The notes beneath the pieces are model-generated. The model was not told the DNA's origin. It saw only the letters and a program-made list of their open reading frames with translations, and did no database searches. Shown one piece after another: positions 1 to 10,893 of a stretch of DNA of 56,357 nucleotides. The DNA lies in NCBI GenBank assembly GCA_049999725.1, contig JBNGIS010007141.1, forward strand, positions 39,909-96,265, read 5' to 3'. This DNA comes from Haplomitrium mnioides. Taxonomy: Eukaryota; Marchantiophyta; Haplomitriopsida; Calobryales. Within the stretch, counting starts at the first letter, position 1; every line of letters starts with the position of its first letter. The position numbers and the translations under genes were made by a program.

Positions 1-47
<47 letters not shown>
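1..47. repeat. (TC)n microsatellite
   Basis: A pure TC dinucleotide run occupies the first 47 bases and is cut by the window edge. It lies just upstream of the surviving part of DUF7869-type copy A, so it hides where that copy begins. Confidence 0.95.
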
Positions 48-50
<3 letters not shown>

Positions 51-311
51 ACTCATACACTACAACATTTAAACATTTGTTCAAAATGACTTGAATATTT
101 GTGGCACCTCAGGTTGTGTTTTGAAGTTACAAGTATCAACATATGTTTTACTGAACTACTTTTATGTCCTTCGTGCTTTGTGATGATGTAGTCAAATATA
201 ATCGCCAATTGTTTCTTCATCGTAACCAACAAATAAAAGAAAGATCAAAACTTGCAAACCATTGAAGAAAATGCTATGTCGATGATCAAAAGTACTTGGG
301 AATCTTCATTG

Positions 312-417
312 TGTTATCGCATGAGCACCGCACACATACACACGAGAGCTTTAGAGAGCGGGAATCAAATGCATAAGTATAGCTCTTGATATAGGGTTAT
401 ATATAGTCTCTATAACA
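312..417 (-). repeat. Copia 3' LTR
   Basis: This 106 bp repeat begins TGTTATCGCATGAGC and ends CTATAACA on the plus strand. It is shorter than its partner at 7483-7605 because it lacks about 18 bases around GAGTGAATGAAATGAG. It contains a CA-rich run and ATAGGGTTATATATAG, a possible TATA region. Confidence 0.93.
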
Positions 418-430
418 CTCCCCTTTGGTT
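418..430 (-). other. Polypurine tract of the copia element
   Basis: On the minus strand the bases immediately before the 3' LTR read AACCAAAGGGGAG, the purine-rich primer for plus-strand synthesis in LTR elements. Confidence 0.8.
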
Positions 431-1149
431 GATTCTTCTGCTAATAATCAGCCACATTTAAAAAGGACTATATATCCTATGGAGTTTTAGATCCAAATTC
501 TATGTATATGTGGTCTTATTAAAACCCCTCTACTTTCTTCTGAGGGAAAGAGTGCCACCACATAATTATAGATGGATAAGGTAAAGTGTGGAGTGTGCAT
601 AAATAATCATAATGTCAAGAAAAAATTTGTCAAAATTTCTGCCTTCAAAAGTATGGCAGTAGCCTCATGTTGCCGTGTGGTGTTGTCGTGTCTTCACTAT
701 TGTTGTTGTTGGTCCTCTCTTTGTGTCTTGAATATCTGTCTGAAAAATGATGTCAGCCTCAAAAGCTAAGAAGTGGTGTGAGCTTCTGATATAATATGCT
801 CATGATATTACTTGTATTACATTCAGACAAGATTAGGCACTTGCTTTAAAAATAAATGATTGTCTTTGCAATCCTTAATCTTCATAACTAAAGGTCATAG
901 AGAGGTGGAAATAATGTATATATATTTAAGCAGTTATTGTATACTATTCTGCTGTAATTTAGAGAGTCTTCTCAAACCAATCCCCTTAGTATGTGCAATG
1001 TGCAAGGTGGGTGGAAGTGGTTTGGTGAAGATATCTACTTTCTTATCTTTGCTTGCTATCTATTGGACCTGGATTTTGTCACCATGTTGCTCATGGGTGT
1101 AAAAGAATTTGAGAGCAATATGTTTAATTTTGTCACCCTTAATAAAGTC
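431..1149 (-). other. Copia 3' noncoding region
   Basis: This stretch lies between the end of RNase H and the polypurine tract. The small open frames here show no recognisable domain and I see no further gene. Confidence 0.6.
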
Positions 1150-3260
1150 TTAAGCAATCTGGTCAACACATAGTCGATTATCCTCGTATATTATAGTAGG
1201 AGAATCAAGTATGGGCTGGCCCGTATTGATGTTGATATGGTTAATAAGTTGCCTGAGCCATATAGCTTCCCTACTAGCCTCATAGAGGGCAATAATCTCT
1301 ACATGATTGGTCGAGGTAGTAGTAATAGTTTGCTTGGTGCTCTTCCATGAGATAGCAGTGTTTCCTTTAAGGAAAACAAATCCTGTTTGAGACTTTGCGT
1401 CATCAGGATCGGATAGATATCCAGCGTTGGCATAGCCGACAATTTCATTTGATGTATTTTTAGGAAAAATAGTCCCATGTCTTTTGTACCTTTCAAGTAT
1501 CTGAAAATGCATTTGAGCCCGTTCCAGTGAGGAATGGTGGGCTGGGAGTTGTGCCTCGCAAGCATATTTACTGCAAAAGATATATCAAGTCTGGTTTGAT
1601 TTGCAAGGTACATGAGTGCTCCTATTCCTCTATGCGTTTTCCGAACATGTCATTTGTTGGGTCCGAAGATCTCAATTCCATTGGGGTGGTTGTTGGATGA
1701 GCATTGTCCATGTTGAATTGCTTGAGAATCTTGGCCGTATATGTGGACTGATGGATCTGAATACCATTGAGCATATGCTCAAATTGGATTCCAAGACAGA
1801 GATCAAGGCTTTTGTCCCTGCAAAAAAAATAAACAACGATGTCAAACTTTGTAACGAAAATGCAAGAGAAATTCTCCAATGTCTTGCATTTCAAATATTT
1901 CCTTCAGTTTGGCGATAGTATTGGCAGCTAAATCTTTTGTGCCAAAAATGTTTATGTCGTCTACATAAAGTGCAACTACGACATATTAAGAGCCTTGGTG
2001 TTTCATAAATAGGCATGGAGCAATGTCATCATTTGTAAAATTTAGTGTCATCATTTCTGATTTGAATCTCTGATACCAGTTTTTGCCACTCTGTTTGAGT
2101 CAATATATCGATCTCAGGACTTGAACTGCCATTTGTGTGCCTGGTTGATTGATATGTGATCCAGATGCATTTATAGAATGCTTTGCCAACTTCACATTGC
2201 CATGTGGAATACTTTGATGATGGAGAACTAAAGGTCCACTTTGCAACTTGTATATATGTGGGACTAAAGGTTCTTTGCAGGTTTGTTTGCTCAGCAAATT
2301 GGCTGGCTGGACTAAAGGTCCTTTGGAGTGCTATGAGCTCAATGAGTGCACTGGCTGGACTAAAGGTCCATTAATTTGCTGCTTGCTCAGCGAGTTCGCT
2401 GGCTAGACTGAAGGTCCATTGATTTGCTGGTGCAGCTTAGTTTCCATCATTTGGCATCGTCTTTTAGATGTGAGGACTAAAGGTCCTTTTTGGATTGGCA
2501 GTGGCCTTTTGCGGATAGAAGGTCTTTTCATTTGTTGGCCATTGAGGACAAAATGTCCTTTTCTCATATTGAGGTTTTTGTGGACAAAAAGGTCCATTTT
2601 GAATCATTGTGCCTCTATGGACAAAGGGTCCATTTTTATAGTGCATGTCATGATGGACAAAAGGTTCATTTTTAGAATTTAGGCCATGAGGGACAGAAGG
2701 TCTAACCTCAGAATTTAGGCCATGAGAGACAAAAAGTCTAATCTCAGAGTTTGGGCCATGAGAGACAAAAGGTCTAATATGAGAGATCGAGCCATTTGGG
2801 ACTAAAGGTCCATATGTACTTTGGCTATTCTCCCCCTGAATGTGAAATACCATTCTTGATATAAGCTCGGGGGGAGCTTTCATAAAAATCTAGGTATCTA
2901 GGGTACCATATAAGTAGGCAGTGATGACGTCCATTATGTGCATAGTTAGATGACGTTGGATAGCAAAGGCTATAATGTATCTGTAAGTAATAGTGTCCAT
3001 GAAAGGTGAGTATGTGAGATCATAGTCTTGTCCAGGAATTTGAGTGTATCCTTTGGCCACTAATCTCGCCTTGTATCTTGTGACATCACCTTTTGCATTA
3101 TATTTGCGAGAAAAAATAATATGTAGTCTGTTAAATGCACATCAAGGTGTGCAGGCATGATGGAACCAAAAACTTGTTGTTTTATAAGGGAGTCAAACTC
3201 CAAATTAAATGCCTTTTCCCATTGGGGCCAATCAGGTCTTGATTGTGCTTCTTTTACAGA
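1150..3260 (-). pseudogene. Copia reverse transcriptase and RNase H
   Basis: Reading the minus strand from 3260, the RT begins with a WPQWEKAF block. It continues with KARLVAKGYTQ, the MDVITAYLYG block and IFMKAPPELI (near 2870). After a repeat array (separate entry) it resumes near 2100 with LRSIY-stop-LKQSGKNWYQRF and the catalytic ALYVDDINIFG near 1970. RNase H follows at 1150-1510 (YLSDPDDAKSQTG, SWKSTKQ, then E and EAIWLRQL blocks). At least two in-frame stops and frameshifts are visible, one replacing the Gly of YGLKQS, so the gene is inactive. Confidence 0.88.
2215..2830 (-). repeat. In-frame 36 bp (12-residue) tandem array inside the RT gene
   Basis: On the plus strand units contain GGACTAAAGGTCC or variants such as GAGAGACAAAAGGTCTAA. 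Adjacent units around 2683-2790 are 36 bp. On the minus strand they read as 12-residue units, for example VSHGPNSEIRLF, VSHGLNSEVRPS, VPHGLNSKNEPF and VHHDMHYKNGPF. The array lies between the IFMKAPPELI and LRSIYGLKQS blocks of RT, which are separated by only a short stretch in ordinary copia RT. The reading frame stays open through most of the array (2464-2883). Confidence 0.8.
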
Positions 3261-3586
3261 TAAAGGATCAGGTAATCCTTGTCCACTAATTGTGATATCG
3301 AGAATGCAAATAAATCATCCATAGTGGTCTGGGATCTATCTCATATTTGACCGGTATGGGATTAATCAATTGCTATTTCATTGTTTTTTGTAGCAATGTT
3401 CATTGATATCGATGGTCTAGGCTTATTCTTTGAGCCAATACGTCTGCCATGTTTTGCCTTGGGCTGTATATCAGTGGCAGGTGTATCGATTTTCTGGAGT
3501 CACACTGGAGTGTTTGCAGCTTCTGTGTGCAATTTTGTGATGTTGGAGGCATTGTTAAATGCGTCAAGTATTTTAGCCAATATCTC

Positions 3587-4640
3587 CTATAAACTGAAGA
3601 GTCTTCTAACTTCAGCATCTGAATGTCCATTTTGTTGATCATAGTCCAATGGCAAATGTTGGTGCCATATTAGATTATCCTTAGGTTTTGGTAGTATGGC
3701 TTTGTCCTCTTGTGTCAGATGTGGAAAGGATTCTTCAAAGAATTGACAATTTGTGAATCTAGATTTAAACACATCAAATGTTGAGGGTTCAAGGTATCGG
3801 ATGATGGAAGGGGACTCAAAACCAATGTATATACCTTTTTGGCGTTGTGGTCCCATTTTTGTTTTATATGGTCCTAAAATTGGGACAAGGACCAAGCACA
3901 CAAATGTGCGTAGATGTGATAATTCTACTCGAATTCCTGCTGTAAGTTGGTGCGGGGAATTCTTGTTGAATGCAGATGGTCTATAACGCAATAGAGTTGC
4001 TGCATGCATGACCGCATGTTCCCAAGCGGATGTGAGGAGATTTGAATTCAGAAGTAATGGTCTGGCTATGAGTTGGATTCTCTTAATAGTTGATTCTGCA
4101 ATGCCGTTTTGGAAATGTACATGTGGTACTGAGTATTGTGTGCCTATACCGGCAGATGTGCAAAAAGTCATCAAAGGTCTGTGAAGAGAATTCTCTAGTG
4201 TTGTCCACTCTCAAGTTTCTGATTGGGTAAACAAGGAATTGTGCTAAGAGTTTCAAAATTTGGGACAATAGTTTCGGGAATACCATGTTTTTGGTTGTGA
4301 GAAGAGATACTTCTGACCATTTGGATGATGCATCGATGGTGATGAGAAAGTATCTGAATGGTCTCGAGGGTGGGTGGATAGGTCCACAAACATTAGCATG
4401 GATCCGCTCGAGGAATCAGGGGATTGAGATTGTTGTCTTGTCATGAGAAGGTGCAATTTTCAATTTGCCTTTGCTGTCCTTCTTAATACGGTAGAACATG
4501 TCACGACCTGGATGTCCAAGGCGATTATGCCATGTACTGGTTGTAGATACCGTTTTGACATAAGCATGATATGAGAATATTTTTGTGGTGTGTAATCTCG
4601 GTGGTGATAGGAGGAAAGATTCTTGTATATCAAAGCCTGT
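3587..4640 (-). pseudogene. Copia integrase
   Basis: The minus strand begins with a GAG-pre-integrase block (WHNRLGHPG near 4530). The catalytic core follows (Asp near ITIDASSKWSE, then LRVDNTREF), then the HFQNGIAESTIKRIQ block near 4100 and the GIYIGFESPSIIRYLEP block near 3800, typical of copia integrase C-termini. Frames shift between pieces around 4170-4290, so no intact protein is made. Position between protease and RT confirms copia rather than gypsy order. Confidence 0.85.
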
Positions 4641-4721
4641 TACGGTTTGAGAAAAGATGTGTAGGACTTCTTTGTCATGAAGTAATCTTGTTTGAATGTG
4701 GAAGCCGCTTTGTCTGATATC

Positions 4722-5093
4722 TCATAAATTGATGAGATTTTTGGTTGTTGCAGGTGCATAAATTGTTGAGTTGATATCAAGTCTTGTTCCATTTGGGAAA
4801 ATGATGGTCGCTTGACCATGTCTTTCTTCAATTTGATTGTGGCCTGTAATAGTAGTCATTGGCTTAGAAGAAAGGGTGATAGATGAGAAATATTTGTGGT
4901 CTTGCAAAATGGTATATGAGGATCCGCTGTCTACAATGCATGTTATCTCAGATCCATATTTCTTGTCAAACAGTGCTGATTGAGTCATGTGACTTTTAGG
5001 ATGTACATTGTATTGTGGATACTTATCGTTATCTATCATTTCTAGTAAGTTGCCATGTACCTCATTAGTGTGAGGTTTGGTGCTTTTCAGCAA
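4722..5093 (-). pseudogene. Copia aspartic protease
   Basis: This minus-strand frame contains ITCIVDSGSSYTIL, the D-S-G active-site triad of retroviral-type proteases, followed by an ITGHN stretch and an APATTKNLI block typical of copia elements. It lies between gag and integrase as expected. Confidence 0.8.
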
Positions 5094-5760
5094 GTAGCAT
5101 GTATGCTATGAGTTCGGAATACCAAGTGAATCGCATGTTGCGATATTGAGATGCCAAGATGAGATTGCTCATATGGAATGTAGATAGAGTTTTCTCTATC
5201 TGTTCTTCGTTGGTCATTGGGTGGCCGCAGATTGCTAGTTGTGGTACTATGAAAAATAATTTGTTGTTGTAATTTGTATTGGACGTGTGGTCCTGAACTC
5301 GTAGGTTGATCCAATCGTGTCTCGCTGTTGAGAGCGATATCGTTGTCAGGTGGTCATGTCTGAGTTTGAGCTCTTCTCATAGTAGATGGGGGCTGTAAAA
5401 ATTGAGGTATTGAAGCCTGAGTGGTTCGACCATATGATGTCTGAGTAGGATTAGTGCCTTGGCTGCGTCACATTGGGTGACGTTGTCATCTGAGTTGATG
5501 ACGTTGCGGATAGCTTTGGATGTCAAGTATGTTGTGACATCAAGTGACCATGAACTATAATTGGAGCCATCCAGTTTCAGGGCTTGAAATTTCAAGGATT
5601 CAACATATGTCATTTTTTTGGGTCTGTTTTCTGTTGTGATATGAGTCCCTGTGAAGTAGGCAGATAAACCAGGAGTTCTGGCAAGTGCTGTTGCTGGGTC
5701 AGGGCTGCAATGTTCTGTACTGTGTATAGATGTGTGATGGACCGAAGTTTGGTCGATCAC
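5087..5760 (-). pseudogene. Copia gag
   Basis: The minus-strand frame from 5760 contains LKLDGSNYSSWSLDV and ALILLRHHMVEPLRLQYL, the UBN2-like capsid region of plant copia gag proteins. A likely start is the Met of MTYVESLKF at about 5613, the usual position a few residues before this block; the frame extends upstream to 5760. The downstream part (5087-5314) is frame-shifted and no clear zinc knuckle is seen. Confidence 0.75.
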
Positions 5761-7467
5761 AGACCTTGGTACCTGTTTATGTTTTCTGCCTTAAGCGGAA
5801 AAATCAAATAATTGAAATGAAATAGGAAATAATTGAACTAGTTGCGAGACGGTTGGAAGAATCACCGATAGCTGAAATGAAAGAATGAAATGTTGCTAAT
5901 GAATGAAGAAACTGCCCTGAAAGTGATCATCTATGCCTCTGATATGTCAATATCGTATCCCCAAGATCAGCCATGTTGGTCTACCTTGAGTTAAACTGGA
6001 CCTAGCCTCCTATTGTCATAGTGCCTTTCTTCAAATCCGGTATTGTAAAAAGAATAGAGCCGTCATAGGTTGTACAGCAAAAGGTTGATCTCAGGAGGTG
6101 GTAGGGTCAGTGCTCAGGTTAGTATGATTCTCTTGTAACAGGATGTGATCTAGAATCAACAATAGTATCTCTCGTGGGGAATGAGATCATTCAGCAGCAA
6201 TAAGAAATAACCAGAATACAATCGATGGGATAGGTTTAGGAAGTTGAACCAAGAAGTGATGAAGAACAGGATGAAAGAGCTGGAAGTGGCTAGATGCAGT
6301 GTCGCTCTTTCGTTGAGTGTTGATATAGTCTCTGTGTAGTCGCTTAGGTCCTTGATGCTACATGAACAAGTGGGTCAAACTTGTGCAGATTGTGTCTCAC
6401 TGTTCCCTTGCTTGAATGTGCTCACCTCGGTGGTAGCGAAAGGCCTTGTTCAGAAGAGAAGCAAGCTAATACCAAAATGTGAGGTCAGTTCTATGAAGGT
6501 AAGATAAATGAGGTTCAGGAATCTCTGATGTCACAAAGAAATGGTGAAGAGATACATTCCTGAGTTGGAAACATAGAGGTTAGCAATGCAAGTTAGCTTT
6601 GAGCATGCTCACGGTCGGTGGATCAGCAAAATGTGTGCAAAGTTGCTTAGGTATCATCAAGTAGATGAGGAACAACCAATAAGGAAAGGAAAAAGAAGGG
6701 ATGTCGGATGAAACCGTGACAGAAGAAGTCTCCAGTAGAGTAGTCGCAGGGTGTCGCCCAAATGAGTGGTCGATTAGAAGGAAAGAAATGTAGTTCTCCA
6801 GGTAATATCAGTACAAATGGAGTTGCCTTCCACCAGGAGCAAGTAGTGTGCAGTGTCTTGTTGGTGAAGAGTCTGCTTGATGGAAGAGAAAAATAATGTC
6901 GAGCAGGAATGCAAGCATCGACTGGTCAACCGAAGGTGAGTAGAACAACAATAGAGAAACACGCCTTCAAGTGTGATCAAGGAGAGCTGTGAGCAGAAGA
7001 AAATATCGGGGCCGCAAGCAGAAGCAAAGGTTGGGGCCGCAAGCAAAATGAAGGAGCAAGCTGCAAGCAAAGTGAAGAAACGAGCCGTAAGCAAAACGAG
7101 GAAATGAGCCGCAGACAAAACCAAGGAACGAGCCGCAAACAAAACCAAGGAACGAGCCGCAAGCAAAACGAAGAGATGAGCCTCGAGCAAAACAAAGGAA
7201 TGAGCCCTAGCTCGTACGGTGGTCATGAGGAGAAAAAATGTTGGGCTTTTAGGAAAAGAAGAAGGAGATAGAGCGTTCAAAGTGAGGGGAAAAAGCTATT
7301 AGCCGACATTGTTAAAGCATTCTGCGCGGGGAAAAAAAGATTGGACGGGAGCAAAAAAAGGTTTCTCGCGCATGAGAGAGAAGAAAAAAAGTGTACGCTG
7401 GTGTTCTCACAGGTGTTGGTGCAGGTAGAGCGCATGCGGAAGTTGAAGAGAAAAAAAATAGAGTCAT
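5761..7467 (-). other. Long 5' leader of the copia element
   Basis: About 1.7 kb separates the primer site from gag. The Leu/Ala-rich minus-strand frame at 6774-7280 is a by-product of a tandem repeat. No domain is recognisable. Confidence 0.6.
7010..7212 (-). repeat. 24 bp tandem repeat in the copia leader
   Basis: About eight units of GAGCCGCAAGCAAAACGAAG plus four more bases, with substitutions, lie head to tail. The 24 bp period keeps frames open, which explains the apparent Leu-rich ORFs. Confidence 0.8.
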
Positions 7468-7482
7468 GTCGTGCTGATAACG
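7468..7482 (-). other. Primer binding site, tRNA-Ile anticodon-arm type
   Basis: Directly inside the 5' LTR the minus strand reads CGTTATCAGCACGAC. The plus-strand complement GTCGTGCTGATAACG matches the anticodon arm of plant tRNA-Ile (GTCGTGCTAATAACG) at 14 of 15 bases, as recalled. This suggests priming by an internal part of a tRNA, as in Drosophila copia, rather than by a tRNA 3' end. Confidence 0.6.
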
Positions 7483-7605
7483 TGTTATTGCATGAGCGCT
7501 GTACACACACACACACACAAGAGCTTTAGAGAACGAGAGTCAAATGAATGAGTGAATGAAATGAGTACAGCTCTTGATATAGGGTTATATATAGTCCCTA
7601 TAACA
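7483..7605 (-). repeat. Copia 5' LTR
   Basis: The 123 bp partner of 312-417 has the same TG...CA ends and the conserved CTCTTGATATAGGGTTATAT stretch. A (CA)n run lies near its start. Confidence 0.93.
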
Positions 7606-9228
7606 CATTGATGGAATGGATCAGAAGAAAATTGCTATTCTACACTGGCCTTTGCCACCAAAAAACATTGATAAAGATTGTTTGGTGGGTGTGCATGTTA
7701 ATGGTGCCTTAATATTCAATCATGCTCTTTCTTCGAAGGTCTTCTTAATGTACGGAAACTTCAAAAGCAATTCTAAATTGACAGTTCCTTTGCTCAACAA
7801 AATATTATGTGACTTTGAAAGCCCACTACCTCCAACTTTGTATCTTCAGTTGAACAACATGGCACAAGAGAATAAGAATTCCATCATGTTTGGATATCTT
7901 AGTCTCCTTATTGCCAAGAATGTTTTGCGAAAAATCAAGGTGGGATTTCTCATGGTTGGCTATAGTCATGATAAAATCGATCAAATGTTCAGTCGCTTCT
8001 CGAAGCGTTTAAAACTTGTCAAATCTTTCACGACTACAAGTCTTAGCGAGACGCTTCAATTATCATATAACCCTAAACCTCATGTGGCTCTTTTGTCGGA
8101 AACTTGGGATTTCAAAATATTTCTGCAGCAATGTCCCTCTTTGGTTCAAATGATTCATGATATTACTTTTAATCACCAATTCAAATTTCAGTTAAATGAT
8201 TCCGATGCAAAGATTTGGAGCAAATAGTTTTCAACAAATGAATTTTAGCTACCTACGGATGGTAGTTGTCAACTCAAGTGCCTACCTGAAGTGGACAGAG
8301 AAATTTTGAGTTCAATGTTGATTCCTCTCAAGGCATATTCTGAAATCAAATGATCTCAAAAGGAAGAAAGAGAAGTGGATGTCGTAAAAGTGGTATTTTC
8401 AATAAGGGACAATATAAGTGAGAATTGTTACAAGTTCTTTATTGATTCTGATATTCAATAGTGGAATGACTTTTTTCTTGCCCAACAAGAGATTGCAGCC
8501 TACATTCTTGAAAAAAAAGACGACAACTAGAAGCAGAATTTCCTTTTCCACTTTCACAACAGTCAAACACTTGTAATGATTCTCAAAATATTTGCATAGA
8601 TTCTCAGCTTGATGCTCTATAAACAAAAGAGATAAATTGGTACAATAAATACTTTCTACATGTTGAGCAATCTATGATGGAGAGCCTAAGCTGCGAGAAG
8701 GGACTCTTTTGCACAATACTCGATACGGGCATAAATTCGGCAATCTACATGAGTTGAAAGCTAGAATTTTTTCTGTGTTGTTGCATCTCTGGATCCAAAT
8801 GGCAGATCATTTTGGGTTGCCAAAGTTCTCAAAGTTTTGTTATTTGATAAGGAAGATCCTGCAAACCCGAAACGAGTACAAGTTCAATGGTTTTCTTATT
8901 TGGTTGAAGATGTATTTTCTAGACAATACTTCATAGAAAAATTGGCATCAACAAAAAGGAAATGCAAGTCCAAGTTACATATTGATGTCCTTGATGTAAC
9001 ACAAATCACAATTCTATCTTTTGATTTTCTTCTTACCAAAAAAACCAATTGAAGAAAACTACTCTAACTACTATTAAATCAAATCTATTTGAGTACGAAA
9101 GACAAAAAGCCCTTAATCCTGAAATGTTTCAAAGAGATTCAATCAATGTCATTAACATTGAGACATATCAAACAAACCTTGATGAATCTCTTGAAGCTGA
9201 ATCCAAAGAAGTCGAGACGAGTGACTAA

Positions 9229-10844
9229 AGTCATTCAAGAATTTTTTTCTATATTATGTATTTTCAAGTATATTGTAATTTAAGATTATTTTTTTAAAAA
9301 GTACTTGAGAATCTTTTGAAGCAACCTGCTGAATTTTCTGCAAACTTAAACTTTTGACTGTAAATCATTTCAAGTTGAATGTTATTCTCTGTAAATGAAA
9401 CCTAAATCTTAGTTAATATTTTTATTTGTTTTGTAAAAATATTTTCTTCTCCAAAATATAAGTATTTTATTTCCAACTTTATTTTTTTGTAGAAGAGTTT
9501 AAGATTATTGTCTCGCTAAAGCATCTGTCTAAATTGACTAATTGTTTTTTTCCTAGTAAGGCTTTGATGTATAACTAAAACCCTTTGCGTTGTTTGACTC
9601 AGACGTATAGCTTTGTACATGTTTTTACTTTTAGATTCCGAATTAGAAATTAAAATCTTTTGCGTGCATAGAGTTTGTTGCAAAAAATAGAATGTTTACA
9701 GTCTATATTCTTGGTTGTAGAAGTGTAACTCTTTGAAACATTTCCTAAACCCTATGCAGCATAGACTTTGATTCGCAAGTCGAAACGTCGTGCAAACAAA
9801 AATTCTTCTGCAAAACCTAAAATCTAGGTTCTTGTCAGTCTTTGTTGTGGAATGTTCAGATAGTGAGTTCAGATTCCTTTGCACGCATAGGCTTTGGGGT
9901 GGAGTCTTCACATGTTGAGCGTGGATTCCTAATTGTGCAGAGACTTTGGGGTGGAGTGTTTATATGGTGAGTTCGGATTCCTATGCACGCATAGACTTTG
10001 AGCTGGAGCATTCACATGTTGAGCTGGGATTCCTAGGCGCGCCTAGACTTTCGAGTGGAAGTTCAAGCATCCCACAAGTTTTACATCTCATATACAACCC
10101 TCAAGCTTCTTCTTACAAAGACTATTGATTACAACTTTGTTTGTACACAAGTTATAGACTTTTTTGTAGATCTTGAGACCTTTGTTTAGTTGAATTAAGT
10201 CTAAAACTTGGAGATGTTTCTTGTTTACAGTCTTAATTCAATCTACTTAGCTATTGTTCTTTTGATTCTGAACTATGATACGTTTGTGTATATGCTTCGT
10301 TGAATTATGAAATATTTTTAAATGCAGAAACCTTTTTGAAAGCCCACGTTGACTTTTGATTGCATGGATTTTCAACTACAAGTAAAAGCTTACTTCTTTC
10401 TTGAAGTTTAAAATAAAGCTTCTAAATCTGTCATGTTTTGTTTTCTTCATTTTTGTGTTTACTATTGCAAACTTATTCCCTTGACTTCTAGTCATCTCTG
10501 GTTTTTTCGTTATATTTTGTAATTTTTTCCAACAAAAAAGTTTGAAAGAGCACCATGTCTACGTGCGCCTAGAGTTTATGTAGTCAAACATATTTCAAAA
10601 TAGCTTCTTGTGACTTGTATTTCAACTTTTGGGCTTAGAATCGTAATCANNNNNNNNNNNNNNNNNNNNNNNNNNNNNNNNNNNNNNNNNNNNNNNNNNN
10701 NNNNNNNNNNNNNNNNNNNNNNNNNNNNNNNNNNNNNNNNNNNNNNNNNAAATTCAAAAAACTCATGTACTTTTTGTTTTAAAAAAATAACCTCGTTTTT
10801 TATGTTTTTTTAATTCAAAAATCACAATTTTCTAAAAAAAAAAA
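9229..10844 (+). other. 3' flank of copy A with degenerate palindromes
   Basis: No gene is visible. The stretch carries repeated lines such as CCTATGCACGCATAGACTTT at 9880-10060, each a degenerate palindrome, alternating with TGGGGTGGAGTGTTCACATG. It is the inverted equivalent of 22240-23640 in element C. A 100 N gap interrupts it at 10650. Confidence 0.75.
10650..10749. other. Assembly gap (100 N)
   Basis: A run of 100 N. By comparison with element C the missing sequence is subterminal element DNA just inside the right TIR of copy A. Confidence 0.99.
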
Positions 10845-10893
10845 GAGGTTCCTGTTTTGAGTAGCATGTTCTTGGTTCAAAGTAGCAGCTGTT
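10845..10893 (+). repeat. Right terminal inverted repeat of copy A
   Basis: Read inward from 10893 on the minus strand it begins AACAGCTGCTACTTTGAACC, one mismatch in 20 from the left end of element C (AACAGTTGCTACTTTGAACC). Similarity continues about 25 bases further (GCTACTCAAAACAGG). Beyond 10893 the sequence is a gypsy RNase H relic. Confidence 0.85.

Larger units (their letters stand above)
312..7605 (-). mobile_element. Complete Ty1/copia LTR retrotransposon
   Basis: A 7.3 kb element lies on the minus strand between short LTRs (312-417 and 7483-7605) that start TGTTAT and end ATAACA. It is flanked by the 5 bp duplication CATTG (307-311 and 7606-7610). The order along the minus strand is primer site, 1.7 kb leader, gag, protease, integrase, reverse transcriptase and RNase H, then polypurine tract, which is copia order. 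Coding is broken by stops and frameshifts. It is inserted in the DUF7869-like gene of copy A, at the codons just before GMDQ. Confidence 0.93.
192..9228 (+). pseudogene. DUF7869-like transposase, last exon, split by a copia insertion (copy A)
   Basis: The exon begins after a TAG acceptor at 189-191 and encodes the stretch beginning VKYNRQLFLHR. Coding stops at 311 because of the copia element and resumes at 7606 with MDQKKIAILHW. The break falls next to the first conserved Asp of the IVIDGMDQKK block. Further on are LYLQLNN..ENKN (Asp changed to Asn), the VGYSHDKIDQMFSRFSK block near 7950, and a C-terminal SFWVAKVLKV...VQVQWF stretch (8800-8900) that looks like a small Tudor/BAH-type barrel. 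The end, KEVETSD and TAA at 9226, matches the other copies. Several internal stops (8226 onward) show the copy is dead. DUF7869 similarity is from memory; the DDE reading is inference. Confidence 0.7.
48..10893 (+). mobile_element. Copy A of the ParB-methyltransferase/DUF7869 element (DUF7869 side)
   Basis: This is the DUF7869 half of the two-gene element, an inverted counterpart of 22021-25510 in element C. The two align through the last coding exon, the 3' flank with palindromes (for example the flank around 9880-10060 against 22840-23060) and the terminal repeat at 10845-10893. The divergent partner gene and the N-terminal exon lie left of the window or are lost. A complete copia element (312-7605) is inserted inside, and an N gap covers 10650-10749. 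The right end abuts a gypsy relic at 10894. Confidence 0.75.

Noticed and set aside
2403-2883. A separate proline-rich gene inside the copia element
   Set aside because: The frame is the RT frame carrying the 12-residue repeat; RT blocks lie immediately on both sides.
6774-7280. Leu/Ala-rich 168-residue frame resembling a membrane protein
   Set aside because: It is generated by the 24 bp tandem repeat in the copia leader; the other frames of the repeat are open too.
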